Part shown: positions 33,411 through 41,601 of the stretch, one piece after another
Layout: each line of letters starts with the position of its first letter
How positions within the stretch are numbered: position 1 is the stretch's first letter
DNA from: Methylobacter sp.
Lineage (GTDB): Bacteria > Pseudomonadota > Gammaproteobacteria > Methylococcales > Methylomonadaceae
NCBI RefSeq assembly: GCF_030680395.1
Contig: NZ_JAUXVR010000036.1
Span: forward strand, 1-64,000
Length of the DNA: 64,000 nt
Direction: 5' to 3'
The notes under the pieces: model-generated
Told to the model about the DNA's origin: nothing
The model's input: only the letters and a program-made list of their open reading frames with translations
Database searches by the model: none
Made by a program: the position numbers and the translations under genes

Positions 33411-36085
33411 TGCGCGACCCTAACCCCCAAACCATCTATCTAAAAGACTATACCGTCCCCGAATACCTGATTCACAGCGTTGCCTTAAATTTTACCCTGG
33501 ATGATGAAAACACCGTGGTTAGCTCGCGACTCACCCTGAGCCGCAATCCTGCCAGCCAGTCTCGCGACACATCGCTGACTTTATCGGGTGAAAATCTGAA
33601 ACTCATCCGCGTGAATCTGGATGACGGCAATGAATTATCCAAAGATCAATACCTGCAAACCCAGGATGCGCTAATCATTAACAATGTTCCGCAGCAGCAA
33701 CGTTTTGTGCTGAGCATCGAAAATACAATCAACCCGAAAGCCAACACTGCTTTGGAAGGGCTATACCTTTCCAACGGTATGCTGTGTACTCAATGCGAGG
33801 CGGAAGGCTTCAGGAAAATCACCTATTTTCTGGATCGCCCCGACGTAATGACGCTGTTCACCACAACCTTGGTCGGCAACAAAGATCGCTATCCGGTTTT
33901 ATTATCCAACGGCAACAAAATCGCTCAGGGCGAATTATCGGATAATCGCCACTGGGTAACCTGGGAAGACCCGTTCAACAAGCCGTGCTATTTGTTTGCG
34001 CTGGTTGCAGGACAACTCGAATGCATAGCAGACCGCTTTACCACGCAATCCGGCCGCGACATCGACCTGCAAATCTTTGTCGAAAAACACGACATCGATA
34101 AATGCGACCATGCTATGCAATCGCTGAAAAACGCGATGCTTTGGGATGAACATGTGTACGGCCGCGAATACGACCTGAATTTATACATGATCGTCGCAGT
34201 CAGCCATTTCAACATGGGCGCGATGGAAAACAAGGGGCTTAACGTATTTAATACCAAATTTGTGCTGGCACGGCCCGACACCGCGACAGACTATGATTAT
34301 GAGCATATCGAAGCCGTCATCGGCCATGAATATTTCCATAACTGGACCGGCAATCGCATCACTTGTCGGGACTGGTTCCAGCTCAGTTTGAAAGAAGGCT
34401 TTACAGTGTTCCGCGACCAGGAATTTACCGGCGACCGCACCTCTAAGGCCGTTAAACGCATCGAAGACGTCAACATGCTGCGTACCCGCCAGTTTGCTGA
34501 AGACGCAGGGCCGTTGGCGCATCCGATACGCCCCGATGCCTACATAGAAATCAACAATTTTTACACCTTGACTGTGTATGAAAAAGGCGCGGAAGTGGTG
34601 CGCATGATCCATACGCTGGTTGGCCCCGAAGGCTTTCGCAAAGGCAGTGATTTATATTTTGAGCGTCATGACGGACAAGCGGTGACTTGCGACGACTTCG
34701 TCAGCGCCATGGAAGTCGCCAATAATATTGATTTGACCCAATTCCGCCGTTGGTATGCCCAAGCTGGAACGCCGGTATTAACCGTTCAGCAGCACTATGA
34801 CCCCTCCGCACAAACCCTGACTTTAACCTTAAGCCAAAGCTGTCCGCCGACTCCGGGACAAACGATTAAAGAACCGCTGCATATTCCGGTAACGGTGGGC
34901 TTACTTAATAAAGACGGTTCAGTCGCACCTTGTAATCTGCAAGGCAGCATTCCTTCCGGGCCTGGCAATGAGCGCAATGAAATCATTTTGCAACTCACCC
35001 AGTCCGAACAGGCATTTACCTTTGAAGGTTTAACCGAACAGCCGGTGATTTCTATCCTAAGAGGATTTTCAGCGCCGGTCAAACTGGTGATGGAGCGCAG
35101 TCTGGAAGAGTCGGCATTCTTGTTAAGTTACGACAGCGACACCTTTAATCGCTGGGAAGCCGGGCAGCAATTGGCCGGACAGATTATTATGGGGCTGATT
35201 GCCGATTTACAAAACGGCAGGGTCATGCACGTCAACCCCATTATGATTAATGCCTTTAAGCAGGTACTGGAACAACCGTGGGATGACTTGTCGTATTTTT
35301 CTTTGCTATTAAACCTGCCTTCAGAAACCTATCTGGCCGAACAAATGCAGGTTGTCGATGTAGAAGCCATCCATACCGCCCGCGAATGTGTCACGGTGGC
35401 TTTGGCCAAGCAGTTGCAATCGCAGCTCCAGGCTTTATACCTGAATAATCATCGGGATGAATCCGGCGAATTCGACTCCGGCGCGATAGGCCGCAGACGC
35501 ATCAAAAATACCTGTTTAAGTTATTTAAGTAAGCTGGAAAACAGAGACATCCATGAATTGTCTCAACAGCAATTTAATACCGCCAAAAACATGACCGACC
35601 AAATGGCGGCGTTATCGGTTATCGCCAATAGCCCGCATCCTGCCAAACAACAGTGCCTGGACAGTTTTTACCGCCAATGGCAAGCGGAAGCGCTGGTTAT
35701 AGACAAATGGTTTACGCTGCAAGCTTCCAGCAGCATGCCCGACACTTTTGCGACCGTGCAGGCGTTAATGCAGCACCCTGCGTTTGATTTAAAAAACCCA
35801 AACCGGGTCAGATCATTGATTGGCGCATTCAGCCAATCTAACCCGCTGCATTTTCACGCGTCGAACGGACAAGGCTATCAATTTCTCGCCGACCAGATTA
35901 TCGCGCTTAACACATTGAATCCGCAGATTGCCTCGCGCATGGTTGGCGCATTAACGGCATGGCGAAGATATGACGAAAGCAGGCAAGCACTGATGAAAGC
36001 GCAACTGGAACGGATTATAACGACCGAAGCGATTTCCAAAGATGTTTACGAAGTGGCGAGTAAAAGCCTGGCTCACCAAGCGTAA
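33410..36085 (+). CDS. pepN: Aminopeptidase N
   Basis: An 891-residue M1 family zinc aminopeptidase that removes N-terminal residues from peptides in the cytoplasm. The substrate-binding GAMENKG motif lies near residue 265, the zinc motif HEYFH at residues 306-310 and the third ligand Glu at about 329 (LKEGFTVF). Full length for the gammaproteobacterial enzyme. Translation starts on the TAATG overlap with the DUF423 gene and ends in the same overlap with the pteridine reductase gene. Confidence 0.96.
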   Translation: MRDPNPQTIYLKDYTVPEYLIHSVALNFTLDDENTVVSSRLTLSRNPASQSRDTSLTLSGENLKLIRVNLDDGNELSKDQYLQTQDALIINNVPQQQRFVLSIENTINPKANTALEGLYLSNGMLCTQCEAEGFRKITYFLDRPDVMTLFTTTLVGNKDRYPVLLSNGNKIAQGELSDNRHWVTWEDPFNKPCYLFALVAGQLECIADRFTTQSGRDIDLQIFVEKHDIDKCDHAMQSLKNAMLWDEHVYGREYDLNLYMIVAVSHFNMGAMENKGLNVFNTKFVLARPDTATDYDYEHIEAVIGHEYFHNWTGNRITCRDWFQLSLKEGFTVFRDQEFTGDRTSKAVKRIEDVNMLRTRQFAEDAGPLAHPIRPDAYIEINNFYTLTVYEKGAEVVRMIHTLVGPEGFRKGSDLYFERHDGQAVTCDDFVSAMEVANNIDLTQFRRWYAQAGTPVLTVQQHYDPSAQTLTLTLSQSCPPTPGQTIKEPLHIPVTVGLLNKDGSVAPCNLQGSIPSGPGNERNEIILQLTQSEQAFTFEGLTEQPVISILRGFSAPVKLVMERSLEESAFLLSYDSDTFNRWEAGQQLAGQIIMGLIADLQNGRVMHVNPIMINAFKQVLEQPWDDLSYFSLLLNLPSETYLAEQMQVVDVEAIHTARECVTVALAKQLQSQLQALYLNNHRDESGEFDSGAIGRRRIKNTCLSYLSKLENRDIHELSQQQFNTAKNMTDQMAALSVIANSPHPAKQQCLDSFYRQWQAEALVIDKWFTLQASSSMPDTFATVQALMQHPAFDLKNPNRVRSLIGAFSQSNPLHFHASNGQGYQFLADQIIALNTLNPQIASRMVGALTAWRRYDESRQALMKAQLERIITTEAISKDVYEVASKSLAHQA

Positions 36086-36825
36086 TGAAGGGAGGCGCCA
36101 AAAATGTATTGATTACCGGCGCTGCCAAGCGCATAGGTGCGGCTTGTGCGCGGCTACTGCATAGCGAGGGCTGTAATGTTTTTCTGCATTACCGGTCTTC
36201 GGCAGCAGAAGCGCAGCAGCTTTGCGATGAGCTGAATCAACAGCGTCCCGGTTCGGCAAAAATCATGCAGGCCGATTTGCTGAACATGGCCGAGCTGGAG
36301 AATGTTGCCAAGGAAGCTTGTCTGGCCTGGGGCGGCATCGATGTGCTGGTGAATAATGCTTCATCCTTTTATCCAACGGCTATGACCGATGTGACCGAAC
36401 GGCAATGGGATGAGTTATTGGGCAGTAACTTAAAAGCGCCGTTTTTTCTGGCGAAAGCCTTGGCAAAGACCTTAGCCGATAATCAGGGCTGTATCGTTAA
36501 TATTATTGACATCCATGCCGAACGAGGGCTAAGCGGTTATCCCGTCTACAGTATCGCAAAGGCCGGGCTAGCCGCCATGACCAAATTTTTAGCCAAGGAA
36601 CTGGGACCGGCTGTCAGAGTCAACGGCGTGGCTCCGGGGGCTATACTCTGGCCCGATAACGATCTATCCGAATCGGTCAAACTGGAGATACTGCAACGGG
36701 TAATGTTAAAACGCAGCGGCGAGCCGCTTGATATTGCCGAAGCCGTGCTTTTTTTGATTAAGGATGCCGGTTACATTACAGGTCAAATACTGAACGTCGA
36801 TGGCGGACGCACCCTATTTTGTTGA
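36085..36825 (+). CDS. folM: Pteridine reductase-type SDR (FolM-like)
   Basis: A 246-residue SDR with the pteridine reductase type cofactor motif TGAAKRIG (residues 11-18; the RIG form differs from the usual GIG), NNAS and YSIAKAG. FolM-type enzymes reduce dihydropteridines and dihydromonapterin. Location next to folK and folB supports a folate or pterin role. It overlaps pepN by TAATG upstream, and its 3' end overlaps the convergent folK gene by 12 bases. The specific substrate is inferred from context. Confidence 0.82.
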   Translation: MKGGAKNVLITGAAKRIGAACARLLHSEGCNVFLHYRSSAAEAQQLCDELNQQRPGSAKIMQADLLNMAELENVAKEACLAWGGIDVLVNNASSFYPTAMTDVTERQWDELLGSNLKAPFFLAKALAKTLADNQGCIVNIIDIHAERGLSGYPVYSIAKAGLAAMTKFLAKELGPAVRVNGVAPGAILWPDNDLSESVKLEILQRVMLKRSGEPLDIAEAVLFLIKDAGYITGQILNVDGGRTLFC

Positions 36826-37314
36826 AGCCCAGGACGGCGTGACACGCTTTTGCCTGAGATCGGTCTTGTCGAATTGATCCCAAAGCTCGGCGTAGCTGAT
36901 GTGACTGACAGGATGTTGCAAACTCGAGGCAATTTCGGCCAAAGGTTCAAGCACAAAGGCGTAATGTTCGATTTCATCCCTTGGTATTTGCAAGCGGCCA
37001 TCATTGACGATCAGGTCGCCGTATAAAATCAGGTCCAGATCGAGGGTGCGCGCAGCAAATTTCCGGCTGTCGCGCGTGCGGCCATTATCCAGCTCAATTT
37101 GCCTGAGTTGCTTGGCAACCGCCTTCACTTCCAAATCGGAATCGAAACCGACCACAAGATTGTAGAAAACATCGCCTGTAAAGCCGACCGATTCGGATTC
37201 ATAAGTACTTGAAACCGTCAGCTCGCCAAAAGCTTGCTCAAGCGCCCGCAGGCTGGCTGGGATGTGTTCATCCTTGTTTATGTTGCTACCGATGCTGATG
37301 TAGCCTCTGGTCAC
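36814..37314 (-). CDS. folK: 6-hydroxymethyl-7,8-dihydropterin pyrophosphokinase
   Basis: A 166-residue HPPK, transferring pyrophosphate from ATP to hydroxymethyl-dihydropterin in folate synthesis. Family motifs are SIGSNIN near the start, FYNLVVGFD, RQIELDNGRTR and LDLDLILYGD. The start overlaps the folB stop by ATGA. Convergent with the pteridine reductase. Confidence 0.95.
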   Translation of the reverse strand: MTRGYISIGSNINKDEHIPASLRALEQAFGELTVSSTYESESVGFTGDVFYNLVVGFDSDLEVKAVAKQLRQIELDNGRTRDSRKFAARTLDLDLILYGDLIVNDGRLQIPRDEIEHYAFVLEPLAEIASSLQHPVSHISYAELWDQFDKTDLRQKRVTPSWASTK

Positions 37315-37670
37315 GATGTTCTTTCTCCACGCTCAATGATAATGCCGACATCACTGGCGCCGCGGATCGCGCCTTTTTTATTCAGAGTTATTTTCACCCA
37401 AGGCACATTAAATTCGTTACGGATAATGTCGGCTATTTCTGAAATTAATTTTTCAACCAGCAAAAACTGGCTGGCCTCAACAAAAGAAATAATGCGGTGA
37501 GAAACTGTTTTGTAATCAAGCGTGTATTGAATATCATCGGTTTCAGCGGCTTTTTGAATATCAAAAGCCATCTCAATATCAAGAATGACGGTTTGTTTGG
37601 TCACTCTTTCCCAGTCATAAATACCGATGATAGTTTCAATTTCCAACCCGCCTAAAAATATGATGTCCAT
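37311..37670 (-). CDS. folB: Dihydroneopterin aldolase
   Basis: A 119-residue DHNA converting dihydroneopterin to hydroxymethyl-dihydropterin and glycolaldehyde. Motifs GLEIETIIGIYDWER near the start and the VKITLNKKGAIRG region are typical. It overlaps folK and is divergent from plsY, the common gammaproteobacterial arrangement. Confidence 0.95.
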   Translation of the reverse strand: MDIIFLGGLEIETIIGIYDWERVTKQTVILDIEMAFDIQKAAETDDIQYTLDYKTVSHRIISFVEASQFLLVEKLISEIADIIRNEFNVPWVKITLNKKGAIRGASDVGIIIERGERTS

Positions 37671-37765
37671 TGTGTTTTCCGGTTATGATGCGTGTTTTTT
37701 TAAAAGCGGTAAGTATCAGGGAAACGCCCTTTGCTTACAAGTTCTGATGATGAAAAGGTTACTCA

Positions 37766-38353
37766 ATGGTTGAATGGTTGTTTGTTCCGGCTGCCTATCT
37801 GATAGGCTCAATTTCCAGTGCAATTATTATTTGTCGCCTGATGGGCTTGCCCGATCCCCGCGAACAGGGTTCTGGTAATCCCGGTGCGACCAATGTGATG
37901 CGCATCGGCGGAAAAAAAGCGGCGGCGATCACTCTGCTGGGCGATTCGCTGAAAGGATTACTTCCGGTCTATGCCGCGAATGTGTTGGGGCTGCCCGCCG
38001 AGTTGGTTGCTGCGACCGGTTTGGCGGCGTTTATAGGCCATCTTTATCCGGTGTTTTTCGGTTTTAAAGGCGGCAAGGGCGTTGCAACATCGGTCGGTGT
38101 TTTGCTTGGTTTTTTCTGGGCGCTCGGTTTGGCGTTCATGGCAACCTGGTACCTGGTTTACAAGCTGGGCAAGATTTCATCCTTGTCCGCATTAGTCGCC
38201 TCGATCTTGTCACCCGTTTTTGCCTGGTTTATAGTTGGAAACGAGGCTATTGTTGCCGCCTCCTTGGTTATGATGGTTTTCTTGTTGTGGCGGCATAAGA
38301 GCAATATTCAGCGGCTGCTGGCTGGGGAAGAGTCGAGCAAGGCTAAAGGCTAA
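37766..38353 (+). CDS. plsY: Acyl-phosphate glycerol-3-phosphate acyltransferase
   Basis: A 195-residue inner membrane acyltransferase transferring an acyl group from acyl-phosphate to glycerol-3-phosphate, the first step of phospholipid synthesis. The three motifs are present: GSISSAI, GSGNPGATNVMR and the FGFKGGKGVAT glycine-rich loop. Five or so hydrophobic helices. The 3' end contains a single arm of the GGCTAAA heptad repeat, which overlaps the last codons. Confidence 0.95.
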   Translation: MVEWLFVPAAYLIGSISSAIIICRLMGLPDPREQGSGNPGATNVMRIGGKKAAAITLLGDSLKGLLPVYAANVLGLPAELVAATGLAAFIGHLYPVFFGFKGGKGVATSVGVLLGFFWALGLAFMATWYLVYKLGKISSLSALVASILSPVFAWFIVGNEAIVAASLVMMVFLLWRHKSNIQRLLAGEESSKAKG

Positions 38354-38393
38354 AAATCAGCCTACAACTAATGCTTGGTCAATATTCCATCTC

Positions 38394-38449
38394 GTAGGGT
38401 TCGCTGTGCGTACCATTAATGGCCTAAAGGTACGCACAGCGTACCCTAC
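38394..38449. repeat. GTAGGGT palindrome, 21-bp stem
   Basis: GTAGGGTTCGCTGTGCGTAC (38394-38413) and its near-complement ending GTACGCACAGCGTACCCTAC (38430-38449) form a 21-bp stem with one mismatch and a 14-base loop. It lies between plsY and the nuclease-like gene. Confidence 0.85.
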
Positions 38450-38590
38450 ATGGCTGTTTTTCATGCAAAATTAGAATGTTATCCGGTTTAAAACTATAAG
38501 GATTAAGGTATACTTTGGTAACTTATGTTTGAAAAAATATGAAGATATCCAGCCCCCATAGAATCACTTGTTAGACAACAGGCGCATACC

Positions 38591-39577
38591 ATGAAATCAC
38601 CAAATCTATTTAAATTCGCTACAAGTGAGCTTTCTCAAGATGCATTCATTTGTTGGTTATTGTCATGGGCATCTCCAGAATATACTGGCTCTAGTTTGCA
38701 TAGATGCGGTATAGATTTAATAGGGCGCCTTTTTGAAAAGCATGGAAAGGAATTGCCAAAGGAAATTGATAAAGTTGAGGTTATAAAGCAAGACTCGAAT
38801 ATTGACGTTTTGTGTATTGTGAATGAAAAATATGCGATTTTGATTGAGGATAAAACTGGAACGAAGAATCATTCAGGGCAATTATCCAGCTATCTTAATG
38901 AGATCAGAAGTCGCGACTTCGGCGATTGTAATATCCTCCCAATTTACTTTAAGACACGTGACCAAGCTTGCTATGCTGGAGTTGAGGAAAATGGATATCA
39001 GGTTTTTTCTCGCAATGAATTTTTGAGTGTTCTTAATCTTGGTGTGGAACTCGGAATAAATAGCGACATCTTTAACGACTTTAGAAATCACTTGAAAGAC
39101 ATATCAGATAAGGTTAATAGCTACCGAACTCTTCCTATTGATCAATGGCACTGGCATTCCTGGGAAGGATTTTATATGGAGCTAAAGGATAAGCTTTGTG
39201 AAGGTCATTGGGATTATGTTTCTAATCCGGCAGGTGGATTTCTCGGATTCTGGTGGCATTTTCAAGGAGACAGCACATGTAAGCAATATTTGCAGCTTGA
39301 GGAGTCTAAATTTTGTATAAAAATCAAAGTAAATAATTCTGAGAAAAGAAAGTATTTTAGGAGCAAGTGGCACAAAAAAATAGTTGATAACAACGAAAAA
39401 TATGGGTTAAACCTACGTAAGCCTGATAAATTTGGCAATGGTAATTACATGACAGTTTTGGTGGCTAGTGATGAATATAGGCAAGTAGGAAGTGATGGTT
39501 GCATTGATATGCAATCTACAGTGGAGCACTTAAAAAAGGCAGAGAACCTACTTAAATATGTGTGTGAAACTACCTAA
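38591..39577 (+). CDS. PD-(D/E)XK nuclease superfamily protein
   Basis: A 328-residue protein with an apparent PD-(D/E)XK core: Asp 72 in NIDVLCI, then Glu 86 and Lys 88 in LIEDKTG, and a following Gln (GQLSSYL), the arrangement seen in restriction-like nucleases and the PDDEXK_4 group. The rest (WHWHSWEGFYMEL, GGFLGFWWHF) resembles uncharacterised relatives. The gene is markedly more AT-rich than its neighbours and rich in A-ending codons. It stands alone and is flanked by GTTAGAC at 38570 and ACCTAAC at its stop, the pattern of an integron cassette. A defensive nuclease role is possible but inferred. Confidence 0.8.
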   Translation: MKSPNLFKFATSELSQDAFICWLLSWASPEYTGSSLHRCGIDLIGRLFEKHGKELPKEIDKVEVIKQDSNIDVLCIVNEKYAILIEDKTGTKNHSGQLSSYLNEIRSRDFGDCNILPIYFKTRDQACYAGVEENGYQVFSRNEFLSVLNLGVELGINSDIFNDFRNHLKDISDKVNSYRTLPIDQWHWHSWEGFYMELKDKLCEGHWDYVSNPAGGFLGFWWHFQGDSTCKQYLQLEESKFCIKIKVNNSEKRKYFRSKWHKKIVDNNEKYGLNLRKPDKFGNGNYMTVLVASDEYRQVGSDGCIDMQSTVEHLKKAENLLKYVCETT

Positions 39578-39656
39578 CAAGAAGTTGCTTTTCAAAAAAT
39601 ATTTCACGCTCTCACCGTCCGTTTGGGGTCGAAAACAGCCATTACACCCGTTAAGC
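39572..39656 (+). other. Candidate attC-like recombination site
   Basis: ACCTAAC (39572-39578, fitting RYYYAAC) overlaps the stop codon, and GTTAAGC (39650-39656, fitting GTTRRRY) closes an 85-base segment. A matching core, GTTAGAC, lies 15 bases before the gene at 38570-38576. Internal self-complementarity is weak (TTGCTTTTC against GAAAACAGCC), so the site may be eroded or the match accidental. No integrase gene is in the window. Confidence 0.4.
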
Positions 39657-39714
39657 CAAGTAGCCTGTTCAATAAGCCGACTACTTTGCTTTCGCCTTGT
39701 ATCTTTCGCCTGAT

Positions 39715-40719
39715 TTAATTCAATTCACTAATCGGCCAGCGAGGCCGTGCATAAATCTCCAGCCCTTGCTGCTGACCCGCCACTAAACGCTGACAACCGG
39801 CATAAGCAATCATCGCGCCGTTATCGGTACAAAATTCGAGCCTGGGGAAATAAAGCTGAGCATTTTCCTTGGTAACCATTTCCGCAAGACACGCCCGAAT
39901 TTGTTTATTGGCACTGACGCCGCCTGCAACAACCAATCTTTTCAATCCGGTTTGTTGCAAAGCCCGTTTGCATTTAATACTCAGCGTCTCCGCAACCGCC
40001 TGCTGAAATGCGGCGGCGACATCAGCCTTGTCCTGATCGGTTTTTTCAGAGGCATTGACGGTATTCATCGTGAATGTTTTTAAGCCGCTAAAACTAAAAT
40101 CCAATCCGGGACGATCGGTCATCGGACGAGGAAATTTAATCTGCGGTTTACCATGTTCTGCCAATGCGGACAGTTTCGGCCCACCGGGATAACCCAAGCC
40201 CAGCATTTTCGCGGTTTTATCAAAAGCTTCACCGGCGGCATCATCAAGGGATTCACCTAATAATTGATAGTGACCGATACCCTCAACCTGCACCAGCAGG
40301 GTATGCCCTCCGGAAATCAATAACGCGACAAAAGGAAATGCCGGCGGATTGTCTTCCAGCATAGGCGCAAGCAAATGCCCTTCCATATGATGAACGGCAA
40401 GCGCGGGAACTTGCCAGGCCCAAGCCAGGCTTCTGGCCGTTGCCGCGCCAACCAATAACGCCCCCATCAGGCCGGGCCCTGCGGTGTAAGCAATGCCGTT
40501 AATATCGCTGCCGATCAATTGACTTTCCTGCAAGCATTGCTTGATCAATGGCACTAATTTCCGAATGTGGTCGCGCGATGCCAGCTCGGGAACAACGCCG
40601 CCATATTCGCTATGCATTGCAACCTGACTGTATAAAATATGGCTACACAGGCCTTGTTCGGAGTGATAAATCGCGACGCCGGTTTCGTCGCAAGAGGTTT
40701 CTATGCCTAAAACGTACAT
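39715..40719 (-). CDS. tsaD: tRNA N6-threonylcarbamoyladenosine transferase TsaD
   Basis: A 334-residue TsaD (formerly Gcp), which transfers the threonylcarbamoyl group to A37 of ANN-decoding tRNAs together with TsaB and TsaE. Motifs: [13 protein letters not shown] at the N-terminus, the iron-binding VHHMEGH, and LISGGHT. It is divergent from rpsU as in most gammaproteobacteria. Confidence 0.97.
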   Translation of the reverse strand: MYVLGIETSCDETGVAIYHSEQGLCSHILYSQVAMHSEYGGVVPELASRDHIRKLVPLIKQCLQESQLIGSDINGIAYTAGPGLMGALLVGAATARSLAWAWQVPALAVHHMEGHLLAPMLEDNPPAFPFVALLISGGHTLLVQVEGIGHYQLLGESLDDAAGEAFDKTAKMLGLGYPGGPKLSALAEHGKPQIKFPRPMTDRPGLDFSFSGLKTFTMNTVNASEKTDQDKADVAAAFQQAVAETLSIKCKRALQQTGLKRLVVAGGVSANKQIRACLAEMVTKENAQLYFPRLEFCTDNGAMIAYAGCQRLVAGQQQGLEIYARPRWPISELN

Positions 40720-40726
40720 TGAGTTT

Positions 40727-40754
40727 TTGAAATTTATAAAAGTAAAGGTATAAT
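40727..40754 (+). promoter_or_regulatory. Sigma-70 promoter for rpsU operon
   Basis: TTGAAA (40727-40732), 16-base spacer, TATAAT (40749-40754), a close consensus match, about 70 bases before the rpsU ATG and just outside the divergent tsaD start. Confidence 0.7.
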
Positions 40755-40824
40755 TAAGGGTTCTGTTTGTTCAGTGGATTTAAAAATCCTAACTTTTAAA
40801 TATTAACATATTCGGGTCATTATA

Positions 40825-41058
40825 ATGCCGTCAGTAAAAATCAAAGAAAACGAACCTTTTGATATTGCGATTCGCCGTTTTAAACGCGCTTGTGAAAAAG
40901 CGGGTGTATTGGCAGAAGTGCGTCGTCGCGAATTTTATGAAAAACCAACCGCAGAGCGTAAACGTAAAGGCGCTGCTGCTGTTAAACGTCACTTGAAAAA
41001 ATTAGCGCGCGAACGTTATGCATTGAAAAACTTACGTCGCGGACGCCCTGCACTGTAA
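40825..41058 (+). CDS. rpsU: 30S ribosomal protein S21
   Basis: A 77-residue S21 ([20 protein letters not shown]...). It carries the basic C-terminus typical of the family. It is slightly longer than the 71-residue E. coli protein, owing to a C-terminal RRGRPAL extension. First gene of the rpsU-yqeY-dnaG-rpoD operon. Confidence 0.97.
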   Translation: MPSVKIKENEPFDIAIRRFKRACEKAGVLAEVRRREFYEKPTAERKRKGAAAVKRHLKKLARERYALKNLRRGRPAL

Positions 41059-41074
41059 AGCCAAGGTTACTACG

Positions 41075-41524
41075 ATGGATTTGTTAACAGATCGTATCAA
41101 GGAAGATATGAAAGCCTCCATGAAAGGCGGCAATAAAGCACGACTAGGTGTCATTCGTTTGATTTTGGCTGCCATTAAGCAGGTTGAGGTCGATGAACGC
41201 ATTGTTTTAGATAATGAGCGGGTTATTTTGGTTCTCGATAAGATGCTCAAACAGCGCCGCGAATCTATCAGACAGTTTGCGGACGCCGGTCGACATGACT
41301 TGGTCGCCATTGAAGAGGCTGAAATTCCGGTGATTCAGGATTTCTTGCCTCAGGCTTTGACCGAAACCGAAATTGATTCAATGGTTAAAGACGCTGTTGC
41401 GGAATCCGGCGCAGAATCCGTTAAGGATATGGGCAAGGTCATGGCTTTACTGAAAGCAAAAATGCAAGGGCGCGCCGATATGTCGATTGTAAGCATCAAA
41501 ATTAAGGCCGCGCTAGCTGGATAG
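41075..41524 (+). CDS. yqeY: GatB/YqeY domain protein
   Basis: A 149-residue YqeY family protein (LTDRIKEDMKASMKGGNKARL, KMLKQRRESIRQFADAGR, a conserved DFLPQALTE). The domain also forms the C-terminus of amidotransferase subunit GatB, where it contacts tRNA. Its own function is unknown. It lies between rpsU and dnaG, a conserved position in Pseudomonas and relatives. Confidence 0.93.
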   Translation: MDLLTDRIKEDMKASMKGGNKARLGVIRLILAAIKQVEVDERIVLDNERVILVLDKMLKQRRESIRQFADAGRHDLVAIEEAEIPVIQDFLPQALTETEIDSMVKDAVAESGAESVKDMGKVMALLKAKMQGRADMSIVSIKIKAALAG

Positions 41525-41546
41525 TTTTTTTACTGACCTTCCTTGG

Positions 41547-41600
41547 CAATTGCTCCTGCGTTGCCCTACCTCCTGCATTCGTGCAGTCGTCGGAGCATTG
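41547..41600. repeat. TGCTCC palindromic repeat that supplies the dnaG ribosome binding site
   Basis: TTGCTCCTGCG and GTCGGAGCA flank an inner palindrome CTGCATTCGTGCAG. Copies or fragments lie at about 21660-21690, 47980-48020, 57548-57592 and 59525-59560. The GGAG of its right end (41592-41595) is seven bases before the GTG that best fits as the dnaG start. Confidence 0.65.
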
Positions 41601-41601
41601 C

